The notes under the pieces were generated by a model. That model saw only the letters and a list, made by a program, of their open reading frames with translations, searched no databases and had not been told where the DNA came from. A stretch of 64,000 bases of DNA from Trema orientale (Eukaryota > Streptophyta > Magnoliopsida > Rosales > Cannabaceae). The stretch lies in assembly GCA_002914845.1 (NCBI GenBank), contig JXTC01000010.1, positions 2,156,392-2,220,391 of the forward strand, read 5' to 3'. Made by a program: the position numbers and the translations under genes. Shown piece after piece: positions 45,864-56,832 of the stretch (the stretch's first letter is position 1; each line of letters begins with the position of its first letter).

Positions 45864-47486
45864 CTAATGAGCTCTTTTCTTCCATGTGGATGAAGAAGGT
45901 GGAATACTTTGTTGGTTCTTGAAGAAATTAGTTGGATCAACCATGGTCTTCACATGAACCAACCTATTGAAGTTGTTCTTAAAATATTTGGTGCCCCAAA
46001 TGCTTGCTCGTGCGTAGCTTGTGGTGCCCTTATTGTTATTTGTGCCAATATCAAGATCTCTATAATTGAGATATGCTGCTCTTGGATTTTTAGATACATA
46101 AGGAGTCATGTAACTATAAAGCCTCCTAATCCAATTTATATGCATTTGGGATTGAGTAACATTTCCTTCTTCCTCCCAATATATTAAGTATTGAATTAGG
46201 CTTATGTAACCGGCTCTGTGCGGAAATGGAATTTCAGATTCTGTAATCTCACTCATTTTCCCACCATAAGGACTCATGATCACGATAGCCCTTCCAACCT
46301 CTTCTTCATACAACCTCTTCCACATTCCTTCCAACCCATTTTCCGGAATAGGCTCTTTAACGAAGTCGGATTTTGCTTTGAAGGACAACCTAGTTAGAGG
46401 CACCCTATCAAGCAAAACCTCAGGAGATTGTCCACTTGGGAATTCATTGAAATACAGAACGGATTCAATCCAACTCATTTCAATGCAATCTTCTCTTACC
46501 AAACCCAATTCAGGGAAGCTCTTTTGCATCAATGGAATTAGTTTATCAACACCACCAAGGAACAGGGAATTGAATGAAGCTTGTATTGTTTTCTTCCCAT
46601 CTATTGAAATAGTTTGCAAGACAAGTCTTACAAACAGATCTTCTTCAAATTTTTCGGCGACGTATTGCCACCGATGGACAAGCTTGGTAGCATTTTGTGT
46701 CAAGTTTCGGTTGACTGTGAATACTGTCACGGTTGATGGAACTGGAACTAGACGAATTTTCCACGACAGAACAACTCCAAAGCTTGCTCCTCCGCCACCG
46801 CGAATGGCCCAAAAAACATCTTCTCCCATTAATTTTCTGTCAAGAATTCTTCCTTCAGCGTCAACTAGGACAGCATCAACAATATTATCAGCCGCGAGTC
46901 CATATTTTCTGAACATAGTTCCATATCCTCCTCCGCTAAAGTGTCCACCAACACCAACAGTAGGGCAAATACCGGCTGGAAAGCCAAGATTTCCACTTTT
47001 TTCAGCAATCCTATAGTAAACTTCACCGATTGTTGCCCCGGCTTCGATCCATGCAGTACTATTTTCGACGTCAACATTGATCGAGCGAAGGTTGATGAGA
47101 TCGATTATAACAAATGGGAATTCAGACACGTACGAAAGACCCTCGTAGTCATGGCCTCCACTTCGAACTCTAACCTGCATTCCATGTTTCTTGGAGCAAT
47201 TTATGGCGGCTTGGACGTGGGAGGCGTTAAATGGTGTTATTATAACGAGCGGTTTCGGGGTGAATGGAGAAGAGAAACGAGGGTTTTGTAATGAGAAATT
47301 CAAGCGAGAGAAGTACGATGGGTCGTTTGGAGTGTAAACGATTTCTGAAATGGAGGAAGTGTTTGAACTATGATAAGAGAGACAATGAAGAAAGTTTTCG
47401 TGGGTTAGGGCAGAACTTGTTCCCCACGAAAATGGGAAAAACAAAAGGACTATGCAAAGGAAGATTGAACAAAGAGTAGAATTCAT
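45864..47486 (-). CDS. BBE-like FAD-linked oxidoreductase, gene 4
   Basis: Intronless gene for 540 residues on the minus strand, the only intact member of the cluster in this orientation. An N-terminal signal peptide (residues 1-26, hydrophobic, ending SSA) indicates secretion or vacuolar sorting. Flavin anchors: His112 in RSGGHDYEGLSY and Cys174 in [16 protein letters not shown]. Disulfide pair: Cys35 and Cys97. The presumed catalytic base is Tyr475 in LNYRDLDIG. The position of THCA synthase His292 is Val289 and that of Tyr417 is Ser405 (MSPYGG), so the active site differs from genes 1, 2 and 5 and from cannabinoid synthases. It ends SIPPSSSTW, slightly altered from the SIPPLP norm. A TATA box lies 52 bases before the start. 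Family is certain; substrate unknown. Confidence 0.95.
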   Translation of the reverse strand: MNSTLCSIFLCIVLLFFPFSWGTSSALTHENFLHCLSYHSSNTSSISEIVYTPNDPSYFSRLNFSLQNPRFSSPFTPKPLVIITPFNASHVQAAINCSKKHGMQVRVRSGGHDYEGLSYVSEFPFVIIDLINLRSINVDVENSTAWIEAGATIGEVYYRIAEKSGNLGFPAGICPTVGVGGHFSGGGYGTMFRKYGLAADNIVDAVLVDAEGRILDRKLMGEDVFWAIRGGGGASFGVVLSWKIRLVPVPSTVTVFTVNRNLTQNATKLVHRWQYVAEKFEEDLFVRLVLQTISIDGKKTIQASFNSLFLGGVDKLIPLMQKSFPELGLVREDCIEMSWIESVLYFNEFPSGQSPEVLLDRVPLTRLSFKAKSDFVKEPIPENGLEGMWKRLYEEEVGRAIVIMSPYGGKMSEITESEIPFPHRAGYISLIQYLIYWEEEGNVTQSQMHINWIRRLYSYMTPYVSKNPRAAYLNYRDLDIGTNNNKGTTSYARASIWGTKYFKNNFNRLVHVKTMVDPTNFFKNQQSIPPSSSTWKKRAH

Positions 47487-47537
47487 GATTTTTCTCAGAA
47501 AGGCTTTGCTGTGAATAAGAGTAAAACAGACGTGCCC

Positions 47538-47545
47538 TATTTATA
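47538..47545 (-). promoter_or_regulatory. TATA box of BBE-like gene 4
   Basis: On the minus strand the sequence reads tataaata in the context ccactataaataggg, the same context (actataaataggg) as gene 1. It is 52 bases before the ATG, which predicts a very short leader. Confidence 0.7.
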
Positions 47546-47559
47546 GTGGTTTAATTCTG

Positions 47560-48098
47560 CATTCTGGGTTTTTAGATTTGAGAAAATGGGTTAGCTGCGT
47601 TGAAAAACTTAACAATACGTATAAATTGACTTTTCGAAAAAAAAAATGTTTAAGAATATTATTTTGAAAATTAGATATATCCAGAAATACAATTGGGATA
47701 ATAATGATCGATGAAGCGTTCTGAATATTATTTATGCTTCCACGATGTACAAGTTGAAATGTTGACCAAAATCTGATATATCAGCTCATTAATGAGCTAC
47801 TCTACGTAAAAAACAAAATAAGAGAAAAAAAGAAGAAAAAGAAGAAAAAACTTCTATTTGAGTCTGAAACTGTTATGCGAAAGTTCTGGGTTTTGAAATT
47901 TTCAACTCATTAGAATTTCTTTGTGCAATTAATACTGCCATTATGCATGATCCGATTTTTCCTACATCAGGAAAAATATTTGTTCCTCGAAATCTATACA
48001 ACATACTCAGCATTCAATTTCCTTCTACTTTTCTGGGCATTCCCGATTATATGTACTAGTCTAAGAAGTAAAGAGCACCAAAGACTCAAGCAACATCC
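47560..48098. other. Upstream region of BBE-like gene 4
   Basis: AT-rich; no gene and no clear regulatory element beyond the TATA box. Confidence 0.4.
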
Positions 48099-48101
48099 TA
48101 A

Positions 48102-48539
48102 GGACTTGCTTGGATTCATTCCCAATTTTTTGTTTAAATAAATTGAAAACAAAAGTAAAAATTTTGTTTTGATTTTTAATTTTTATAAACAAGAAACATG
48201 TTTGGCAAACTTTATTTCACTATTTGTTTTCAAAAACAATAAAGTACAAATAATGATAGAGAAAGTCATATAGACTTATATTTGTATATGTATATATATA
48301 TATATATGTATATATACACTTGTGCACAAATATTTGTATATTCTTTTGTTTTTAAAATTTGTTTAAAAAAAATAAAGGTATTAGAAATTTTTTGTTACCA
48401 CTTTTTTTGAAATTTTTGGTAACAATTTTTAAAAACAAAAAACAAAAACAAGGTTGCCAAGCAAATTTTCAAAAAAAAATTCCATTTTTCTGTTTAAAAA
48501 AACAAAAAATAGAAAACGAAAATGAATCCAAGCAAGCCC
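48102..48539. mobile_element. PIF/Harbinger (Tourist-like) MITE
   Basis: 438 bases with terminal inverted repeats ggacttgcttggattcatt and the reverse of gggcttgcttggattcatt. Target duplications are TAA at 48099-48101 and 48540-48542, the size and sequence expected of PIF/Harbinger elements. The interior is A/T-rich, with no coding capacity. Confidence 0.9.
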
Positions 48540-48542
48540 TAA

Positions 48543-49039
48543 CTTTACAAGAGCTAATCAAAAAGCTCCCTCTTTCTAGGAGAAAAAGATAAGAGTTCTT
48601 TTTTTTTTCTAGACATAAAATACAAGATTTCAAAACCAGATAAATCTTTAATTAAGAAGATGTAAAGAGGAATGCCACCTCCCATATAGTTCATGATGGA
48701 AATGTACATCATATTTTTCCACGTATTCTCGAATAACCTACTCATACTTTTTGATGGAGGAAGTCTATTTGGATGAAGTGGGACCCTGGAAGGACGAAAG
48801 GTTAGTTTCTTCAGCAGAGAAAATCCATCGCAATGTGCCTCAAAACAGGGTATAAAACAGATGCCATCCAAAGTTTGACACCAATTTGTGAAAAAAAAAA
48901 AAAAAAAGGGGTTTTGTACAGTATCGTGTTGATGAGCAAAACGGTGTGTTTTACTCTCAACTTAGAGGAATTAAAACAAACTTAAAAAGGAAAGGACACA
49001 TGGCAAAAACAAAAAATTAAGTCTGCCAAAGGTATACAT
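48543..49039. other. Gene-free AT-rich stretch
   Basis: No supportable gene; short homopolymer runs. Confidence 0.4.
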
Positions 49040-49218
49040 TTTTTTAAAAAAAAAAAATGAGACTTAACTAATGACCTCCACTTATTACAAATTAAATAAA
49101 AATACCTATTACTACCCAATCCCCACCCCACCCCACCCCCATTAGGGATAATAAGTTTTCATACCTACTCCCGGTATGACTCAAACCTAAGACCCAGATC
49201 CTAAGTAGTGGATGCTCT
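49040..49218 (-). mobile_element. tRNA-derived SINE, same family as 44611-44798
   Basis: The minus-strand 3' part (atttgtaataagtgg, then gtcattagttaagtctca) matches the other SINE. The flanks are imperfect direct repeats, tctgccaaaggtatacat (49022-49039) and tctgccaaagaaatacgt (49219-49236). The more diverged duplication suggests an older insertion. Confidence 0.75.
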
Positions 49219-49236
49219 TCTGCCAAAGAAATACGT

Positions 49237-52200
49237 AAAATAGCTTAAAATAAAAGGATATCAGCTCTTAAAGAAACGACAAACGATACTGTATTAAAAC
49301 GACAAGATTATTGCATCACTTTTTATTTATTTTTTTACTTTTTTTTTTCCATAATATCTAGAAACGTAATTTTGGTTACTCGGTATGTTCCTCTCCAATG
49401 GACCATTATAGCATGTCGGATTTTTTGGCAATTTTACAGAGTTTGTTCAGCGATGCTTTGCTAGTCCGCTTCCTTCACGTTTATTCTCACGTGGATAAAG
49501 TTTGGGCAGTTATATTAAGGCAATAATCTTGGATCCTGTTTCTTTAAAAAAATATAATCTTGGATTCTGAAAAGTTAGTTGCGGCTTAATTTGGATCCAA
49601 CCAGACAGAGCCGGCTCAAGTACTGGGGCCTTTGGCAAATTCTCAAACGAGGCCTTTTTAGAACTTAAAAGGAAGATTACTTTTCTATCATATGTGGGGA
49701 ATATCTTTTTCTTTTCTTTTTTTTTCAGAGAATTTTTGGGGAATAATTTAATATTTTGTTTAATACAAAAAATATTCAGTAATAAATTTCTCAATTTATT
49801 GTAAAATTTTTTGCCCTTTCTCGAATCATAAAATTAATATAAATATGACTCAAGTAATTATTTCCATCCCTAATTTGCAAGTCAGTTCTGTCTAATTTAT
49901 TATGTCCTTGACATTCTTCCTCAACCATCACACTCTCTTAGGTTTCATCATTATTATTCCCTATAGTTTTTTATACTATTACATCATTATCCTAAAATCA
50001 TTAAGACTTATTTATTCAATTTTTTCTTTGAGTTATTTACCTCCCTTTACCTATGTATGTGAAACTTTTCAAGATTTTACTTTTTGTGATTAAATCGAAC
50101 TTTCTATTTTTTTTATTTTTTTTAATTAGAGACATTTGTTCTAGTTGCTTAGGTAAAAAAAACAACACAGCTTAGTAGAAGACAGTAATAAAAGGAAATG
50201 AAATAGCTAATGTGATATTCAAACAACAATATTAATCAATAAATTAATAAAAAAGAAGAATGAAAGAAAGATATAACCTATTAATCAATTATGGCTAACC
50301 AAACAAGCAATTCCAAATTGTTTCTTCAAATCAAACTTTTCTAATAGCTGTTTTTATCTTTATTTTCTATTGTCCTTTTTATTCTTTTCAAAAATAGGAA
50401 CTGTAAGACAGAGCTTGAGAAATGGAAAACAAATTAGAGTATTTTATTTTGTCTTTTTTTTTTTTGAAATATGGTGTAAAATGAAAATAAATAGATATCT
50501 AACATAAAATTATAGAAAAAAAATGGTTAGATTTTAAACTAAAGAATAATGACAAAAGAAAAGGAACGTTAAGAAAAAAAAATTAGTCTTCTCCGATTTT
50601 TTAAGTAACGTATTAGTTTAAGAAAGAAAGGATTTTGTTTGAATATTGAAATCCATAATTTAGGTTATCATTATACCAATTTTCAAAAATATAGGCTGCT
50701 TCAATTTTTTCAATTCTTTTTGCTTTTTGGTTAGTTTTTTTAATGTAAAAAAGAAAATACTAAAAGGGTAATATTATAAAAGAAAAAAAAATTGGGGGCC
50801 TTGATTTATAGTGGGACCTTAGGCAAATACCTATACTGCCTATAGGTAAAGCCAGCATTGGAACTGGACTATAGTTTTTGTGATGCATATTTTGGAATCT
50901 AGATTTTTTTCCTTGCCGGTTGCCATTGGAAGATTTGCGTTCAGTATCACATACCCTTCTTATGGACTAGAGAGTTTTGTACATTTATCAAAATTTAGAC
51001 CCAAGTATCTATAGAACCTTCATGATGAAAAAAATGACTTATTTATAAATATTTTCAAAACTAACACTCATTGCTAAATACTCTATTATCTAAAAATCCT
51101 AAATTACATTCTTCACTAATAAACCCAAAATTGTATTTACTACCACCATCACTTATAGTGCCATGTCACCACTATTGATCCTGATCTTTAACCTAGATAC
51201 ACTATATATCCTAACCCTTATCATGGTCGCACTTCCGGTTGACTTGATTGAAATATTTTGACCGCAATCAAAATTGTTCGATTGCTAATCCCAACCATTT
51301 TGACTGATTTTTGATCACCTACAAAAAAAATTCAACCAATGGGTATTCTAGTTGAAAATGTTGGACCTCAATTAAACGTGGTTGCCATCCTCAGTCACAC
51401 CTCCTTTACTTTACTATTTTAGACATGGTCAAAAATTTGTTATTGGAATCGAGTTGGAGTTAATTTAAAACTTCTGAAATTTTTTAATTAATGAAATTCT
51501 ATTTTTATAAATGATTTATAGTTTATCTCTTTTTTCATCATATGCTTTTAAGAGATAGCCAAAATTCATAATGACCTTTCATTATGGGGTAATCAAGTGG
51601 CTGACAGATAAGGGGAGATCGTTAGGTTTTGTTTTTGGCATTTGATGTCAAATATAGTGCTTAGTTGCATTTGATTTTGCTAGTACATTTAAAAGTCTAA
51701 AGAATACATAATAAGCTAACGCAACGAAAAATATGCTTCTAATGCAGCTCTGTTTGTATTCTTAATCTTGTTCTCGTGATAATTAATGAGTGATTGTTAT
51801 GACATTCTTATGAAAAGCATGCTTCTAATATTTCTGTATTTTGCAGTCTAATTATTGGTTTAGTCTTGACCACTGAGTGAATTTCATGATATTCTTGTTT
51901 CAATTCTGAAGTTCGTTATCTAAGGTCATGACTGGCTACTGGATTGTCATAATATTTTTGGATTCTACTTAATTTCTATCAGAATTGCAATGCAGATGAA
52001 AATTTATTTGCTGATGTGTTATTTTCAGAATTGCGTAATAAAGCCAATTTTCAACGTGGGACTAAGTAGAGTATATAAATAAAATAAGATGGTCATTCTA
52101 CTTTTTCAACCTCGCCCTTTGGAAATATTGAGCTTATCTTTTACAGGATTTTAGTTAATCATTTGATATGATCTTCATTATAAAAATTTATGGCTTGATC

Positions 52201-53579
52201 ATTTTTTTTCTTTTCTAACATACTTTTTTGAAGTGTGTTTTTCAGAGATCATTGAGCTGACTTGACTAAAATTTAGTGAGAGCCTCAAGAGATTTCAAGT
52301 TCTTCATATTGGTTGAGAGGGATCTCAGTATTATCAAGCTTGGTGGGATTTTATATCTATAGCTATCATTATCGGAATTTCAATTATAGTTGAAGGGATT
52401 TCAGCACTTGAGTTAATTGATAGAAGCGAGTTTAATAAGCATTCCACCTGTGAGAGCTGGTGGTTCATTGCATTTTTCACATATGGAATGGAAATAGCAG
52501 TAGGTGACAATTAGAAGGGAAATCTAGAATTCAATATATAAGACTTTGATTATATTTCTATTTTGCTCTTAGTAAATTTTACTCTTTAAACTTGATCCTA
52601 TGGATATAGAGAATGCTTTTGCACAGTTGAATCATGTAAAAAATCTTTGTGACTCATTTTATTTTCCTAATAATCAATTCATAATTTGAATGAACAAAGT
52701 TTAAAACTTGGTAAAATTGATTAATCCATCCTACATGGAAAAATGGGATTAGCGGTACAGCCACTTTAGACAAGTGATGTTTGTCCCAGCAAGACACATG
52801 CAAAAATCAGCTGCACATTGGTTTTAAATATAAACCTTACTAAAAGCATATTTATGTCGGCTTCTTCAAGTTACAACATAAGAGTTTAATGTTGCAATAT
52901 GCAGTTAAATATTTAATCTAATGTGTTTTCAATGTCTACCATAAATATGTTTTGGAATTTTGTTTTCTAAGATTAAATGGGATTTAATATTTATGAAAGA
53001 AGCATTTTATGATGGAATATGATCTGAAATGATTTGATTGACAAATTATATCTTTACAAATATTATTCTTTAATATATTGATTCTTTTCTTATGTGATTT
53101 CTATTTGACTATAAAAACCTGATTTTTATATGGGTATACTAGTAATTTTTTACAAAAAAAAACTTTAAAAAATATGATATTTTATATAAGTGGTGGGATC
53201 CAATTTTGTTTTTAAATACTATACTCATTCTTCTTTCTCTTTCTCAACTGACAACTCTCTTATCTCTCTCTTTCTTTTTCTTTCTCTTTTTCTCTTTCTT
53301 CCTTTATTTTCTTCTTCGTAAACTTCAAACAAAAACTAGCCACATCATAGACGGCAAGCCCAAGTCTCCCTTGACTAGTGTCGACGCTCCTCAACTGCTA
53401 GTTTCCAGCAAATCAGCTCCAGCAAGTTGATTTCTGATCTTTTTTGGCCGTTTTACAAATTAATGTGTGACATTTGTACAATTATTTTTGTGAAATTATT
53501 TTTATGGCCATAAAAAATAAATGAGGTAAAAGAAGAGATTGAATTATGAATAAATATAGTGGTGTTATATTAAAATGAT
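49237..53579. other. Long gene-free region with possible hAT-like remnant
   Basis: No supportable gene in 4.3 kb. From about 49605 (cagagccggctcaag) to about 50855 (reverse of caatgctggctttacc) there may be a decayed hAT-like element: the ends are weakly inverted and both sides carry a ggcctt.ggcaaat phrase. Target duplications are not clear. The remainder is AT-rich. Confidence 0.3.
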
Positions 53580-55562
53580 GTCCGGTTTGAGAGAAATCTT
53601 AAATTGAAAAATGTGTTTTTTTCTAATTTGGGATAAAAAGTGATATTTTTGCAAAACTGAATAAAATTGGACTGAAATTCGTTACTATTGAGATTAGGCC
53701 TTTGGCTGAGATAGAAAATTGTCATTTTTTGAAATATTTATGCAAAAATGATATTTTTATAAATAATTAGCAAAGTCGATATGTTTTTAAATATTTTCGA
53801 AAGTGATATTTTCCTAAATAATTTTATGATAATGATTTTTTTGAGTGATATTTTTGTAAATATCAGTAAAGATGATATTTTCTAAATACTTTGGAAAAGC
53901 GGACTTTTTCAAATTAATTCCAAAAAGAGATATTTTTGTAATTCTCGGATTTAAAACCCGTTTAAGGCTCGAGATATCGAAACTGAATTCTGACTTCAAA
54001 TTTGGATTTAGTGAGGTCGAGAAAAGAGTTTTGATATATAACATCGGTATGCTTCAAAGTGGCTTGAATTCCAAGGCTCGTGAATAGTGTCGTTTTACGT
54101 GCCACAAGCAGGGTCTTAGCCTGGGACCCAAATTTGATAAATTTTATGTCTAACCTAACTATTTTAGGTGCTAAGAATTCAATAGTGATGTCTGCTGTTT
54201 CTCATCTAGTGTCTTCGTTGGAAAAGTCATATTTTAAAGTGAGCTTACAGGAATTCCGAAACGACTGTCTGAGTACCCAAGTGACCAGTAGGAGTCTCTT
54301 CGAGCATCGTTAGCTTGGTATAGCTGTCATCTCAAGGTAAGGGTTCAATTACTTGGTTTTATAACTGTTTTGATTTATAACTGCATTATAATTGATTTAT
54401 GAAAAATCGTAGTTTACGCGATGATTTAATAAATTACAGAAGCACTTTGGATTATATTCGGATTAGACTGTGTGGATTTTTATACATATTTTAAAATTGT
54501 AATTATGGGTTAATACAAGGGTATGCTCTCTATGCTATAATAAATCCCAATACAAAGTGGAGATTTTAAAGCATGATTTGATTAATTCTTAGATGCATGA
54601 TTATTGTGAATTGTTACATATTGTACATACCATAGGATCACATACTTGAGTTCCATTATTGCATCATAGTAGTTTAGTTCACTGGCGAGTTGCTACAATA
54701 CTAAGTGAAAGACTTAGGCCCATGCGCAAGTTTTTGGCTAACACACCTCTGGATAGTATCAGGATGCTGGGTACATTTGGTGAGGGGTATTACAGGACCG
54801 TGATCGAAGGATGACAGCTCACTCATTGACTTTGGTTGATGTATGATATATACAATCATGTGTTTCTGGTTTTGGTTATAAATATGTGATTATTCTGGAT
54901 AACAATTATTTTGTAAACTTGGTTTGTAAATGGATTTTAGAAAAGGTATTCACCATGTAGGTTTGGTAAAACTACATCGATTCAAAAAGGTAATTGAATT
55001 TCTACTGAGCATGTGAATGCTCATCCCCCTACTTCTCCCTGTACTTTCATGTGCTCAACTATTTGAGATAGTCGTTCTGATGATTAGATAAGCTGTATAG
55101 CTTGTACTTGCATTCTTACTCCTATTCCCTAGTAGGTGTCTATACTCTGTTAACTTTCTTTCTTTATTCAATTATTTAGCCAAGATTAATAAATTTACTA
55201 AGTGAATATATGAGGATGGTTTTATTATTAATTTGAAAACTTGATACTACAGGTGATTTTATATAAACTATTTTGGACATTGGACTAAATTTTTCAGTTG
55301 AACTCAATTTACCAAAATTTATAATTTCTCAATAAGCATCTAAATAAGATAGCTAGAAATTTTCTTAAACTTTAACTAGTATTTTTCTTAAGTAATTAAA
55401 AACTAATAAGAGTTTTTAATAGTTATGGAATTCATAATAATTTGAGAACCAGAATGAAATTATCTAATACTTGATTTCTTCTGAATTTTGTAAAAGTAAT
55501 ATTTTATTATATTTTCACTTAAAATTACTAAAAGTCATGACTTTTGATTTCCGGTGGTTACA
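53580..55562 (+). repeat. Long LTR-like repeat R2, copy B
   Basis: In order it shares with 17089-18724 plus 27210-27700 the gatatttttgtaaata runs, the aacctaactattttaggtg segment (about 54150), the ccataggatcacata phrase (about 54640), a cccctacttct block (about 55025) and the terminal cacttaaaattactaaaagt (about 55523). It is uninterrupted, so it gives the empty site for the CACTA insertion of copy A. Its left border is uncertain. Confidence 0.55.
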
Positions 55563-56700
55563 TTGACAATTACGAACATTGACTTAATATGGTACTCTAG
55601 AGAAGTTATTAAATCTTGGCTAAATTATCTTATATGCACCTGTTCATACCTTATTAAGGAAAAGACACAAATTAATATATTTTGATTAAATATTAGTTAT
55701 AAAAGTTTGTTTCATATTTTTTTTCTGATGATTTTGGTTGTTATAACTAAATATGATTATTTTCTTAGCTGTAAGAAATGTCTAATTACTGTGTGGCAAT
55801 ATGATTTTTCTAGGTTATATTGTAACATTAGCTGAAAATCAGCATTGATGGGTGTATTCCAGAGCAGGCAGTTGGCCAAACTATGTAAAAATATTTGTAT
55901 TCATTTTTACATTTCTGTTATATCACTATTTAATTAATTGAACAATTACTTAAATTCGGTAATACTTGAAAAACAGATCTCACTTACATGTGTATATGTC
56001 ATGATTGAACAGGTGGAGGAGCACTGCTAATTCCAAGACGCTTCTTGTCTCTATGCATTTTATGGGTATGTACGTATTATAGCGTCATCCGCTTCGACAT
56101 ATACAAAAGATTTCGGGCTTATTAGGTAACACATCTATTCTTTGTTTTGTATTAAAAAATAATTATTGAAAATCTCCTTCAACTTTTCTTCGAAGGAATC
56201 TCAAATATTTATTTCACTTTTTTATAAAACCGAATAAAAAATAAAAGTATTACGAAGTCGCTGAGTGAGTCATTTTGTTATTTATTTATTATTGTTAATA
56301 ATAAGAAATTGTTAAAAGTTCCACACGAATATTCTTAATTCTATGATCGTTGTTCTCGTCACTGTTGTTAGTTCCTGGTGTAATATTATTTCTATAATTG
56401 TTCACATAAGATCCACGTTTCAATAATTTGCGCATGATTGGGGTGAGCCATATAAAACTGAGAAATGAGCTGCATGTAAGGAGAATATTTAAAACATATC
56501 TCCAGGCCATGATCAAATATTCACTCTGCCGTTCACTTTGTTTTAATATATTTGATTATACTTGATTGTGAACTTTGAGCAAACATATAAATAAATTTAT
56601 ATACAGGTATTTATATATCTTTAATATAGTTGACTTAATTAAATAAATTGCATTGGTAATTAATTTCAGATGGAAGTGGTTAAAATGTCGCTTATTATTC
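55563..56700. other. Intergenic DNA upstream of BBE-like gene 5
   Basis: AT-rich; no gene. The frame of gene 5 stays open upstream to 56653, but this part has no signal-peptide character and lies before the TATA box. Confidence 0.45.
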
Positions 56701-56768
56701 TGTACCTTAAATTTGCTAGACAAAGAAATTAATATGCCAAAGGCATACGGAAGCATATTTACACAAGC

Positions 56769-56776
56769 TATAAAAA
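56769..56776 (+). promoter_or_regulatory. TATA box of BBE-like gene 5
   Basis: The sequence tataaaaa lies 64 bases before the chosen ATG, the same distance as in gene 1 (66). This places the upstream in-frame ATGs at 56653 and 56734 outside the transcript and supports the start at 56833. Confidence 0.65.
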
Positions 56777-56832
56777 ACAGGAAGGTCTCGTCTTTCACTC
56801 TTACGCAAAAAAGAAGCTCGAGAAAAAAACAA

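Noticed and set aside
56653..56832. 60-residue N-terminal extension of BBE-like gene 5
   Set aside because: It begins upstream of the TATA box and lacks family similarity; the ATG at 56833 gives the normal signal peptide.
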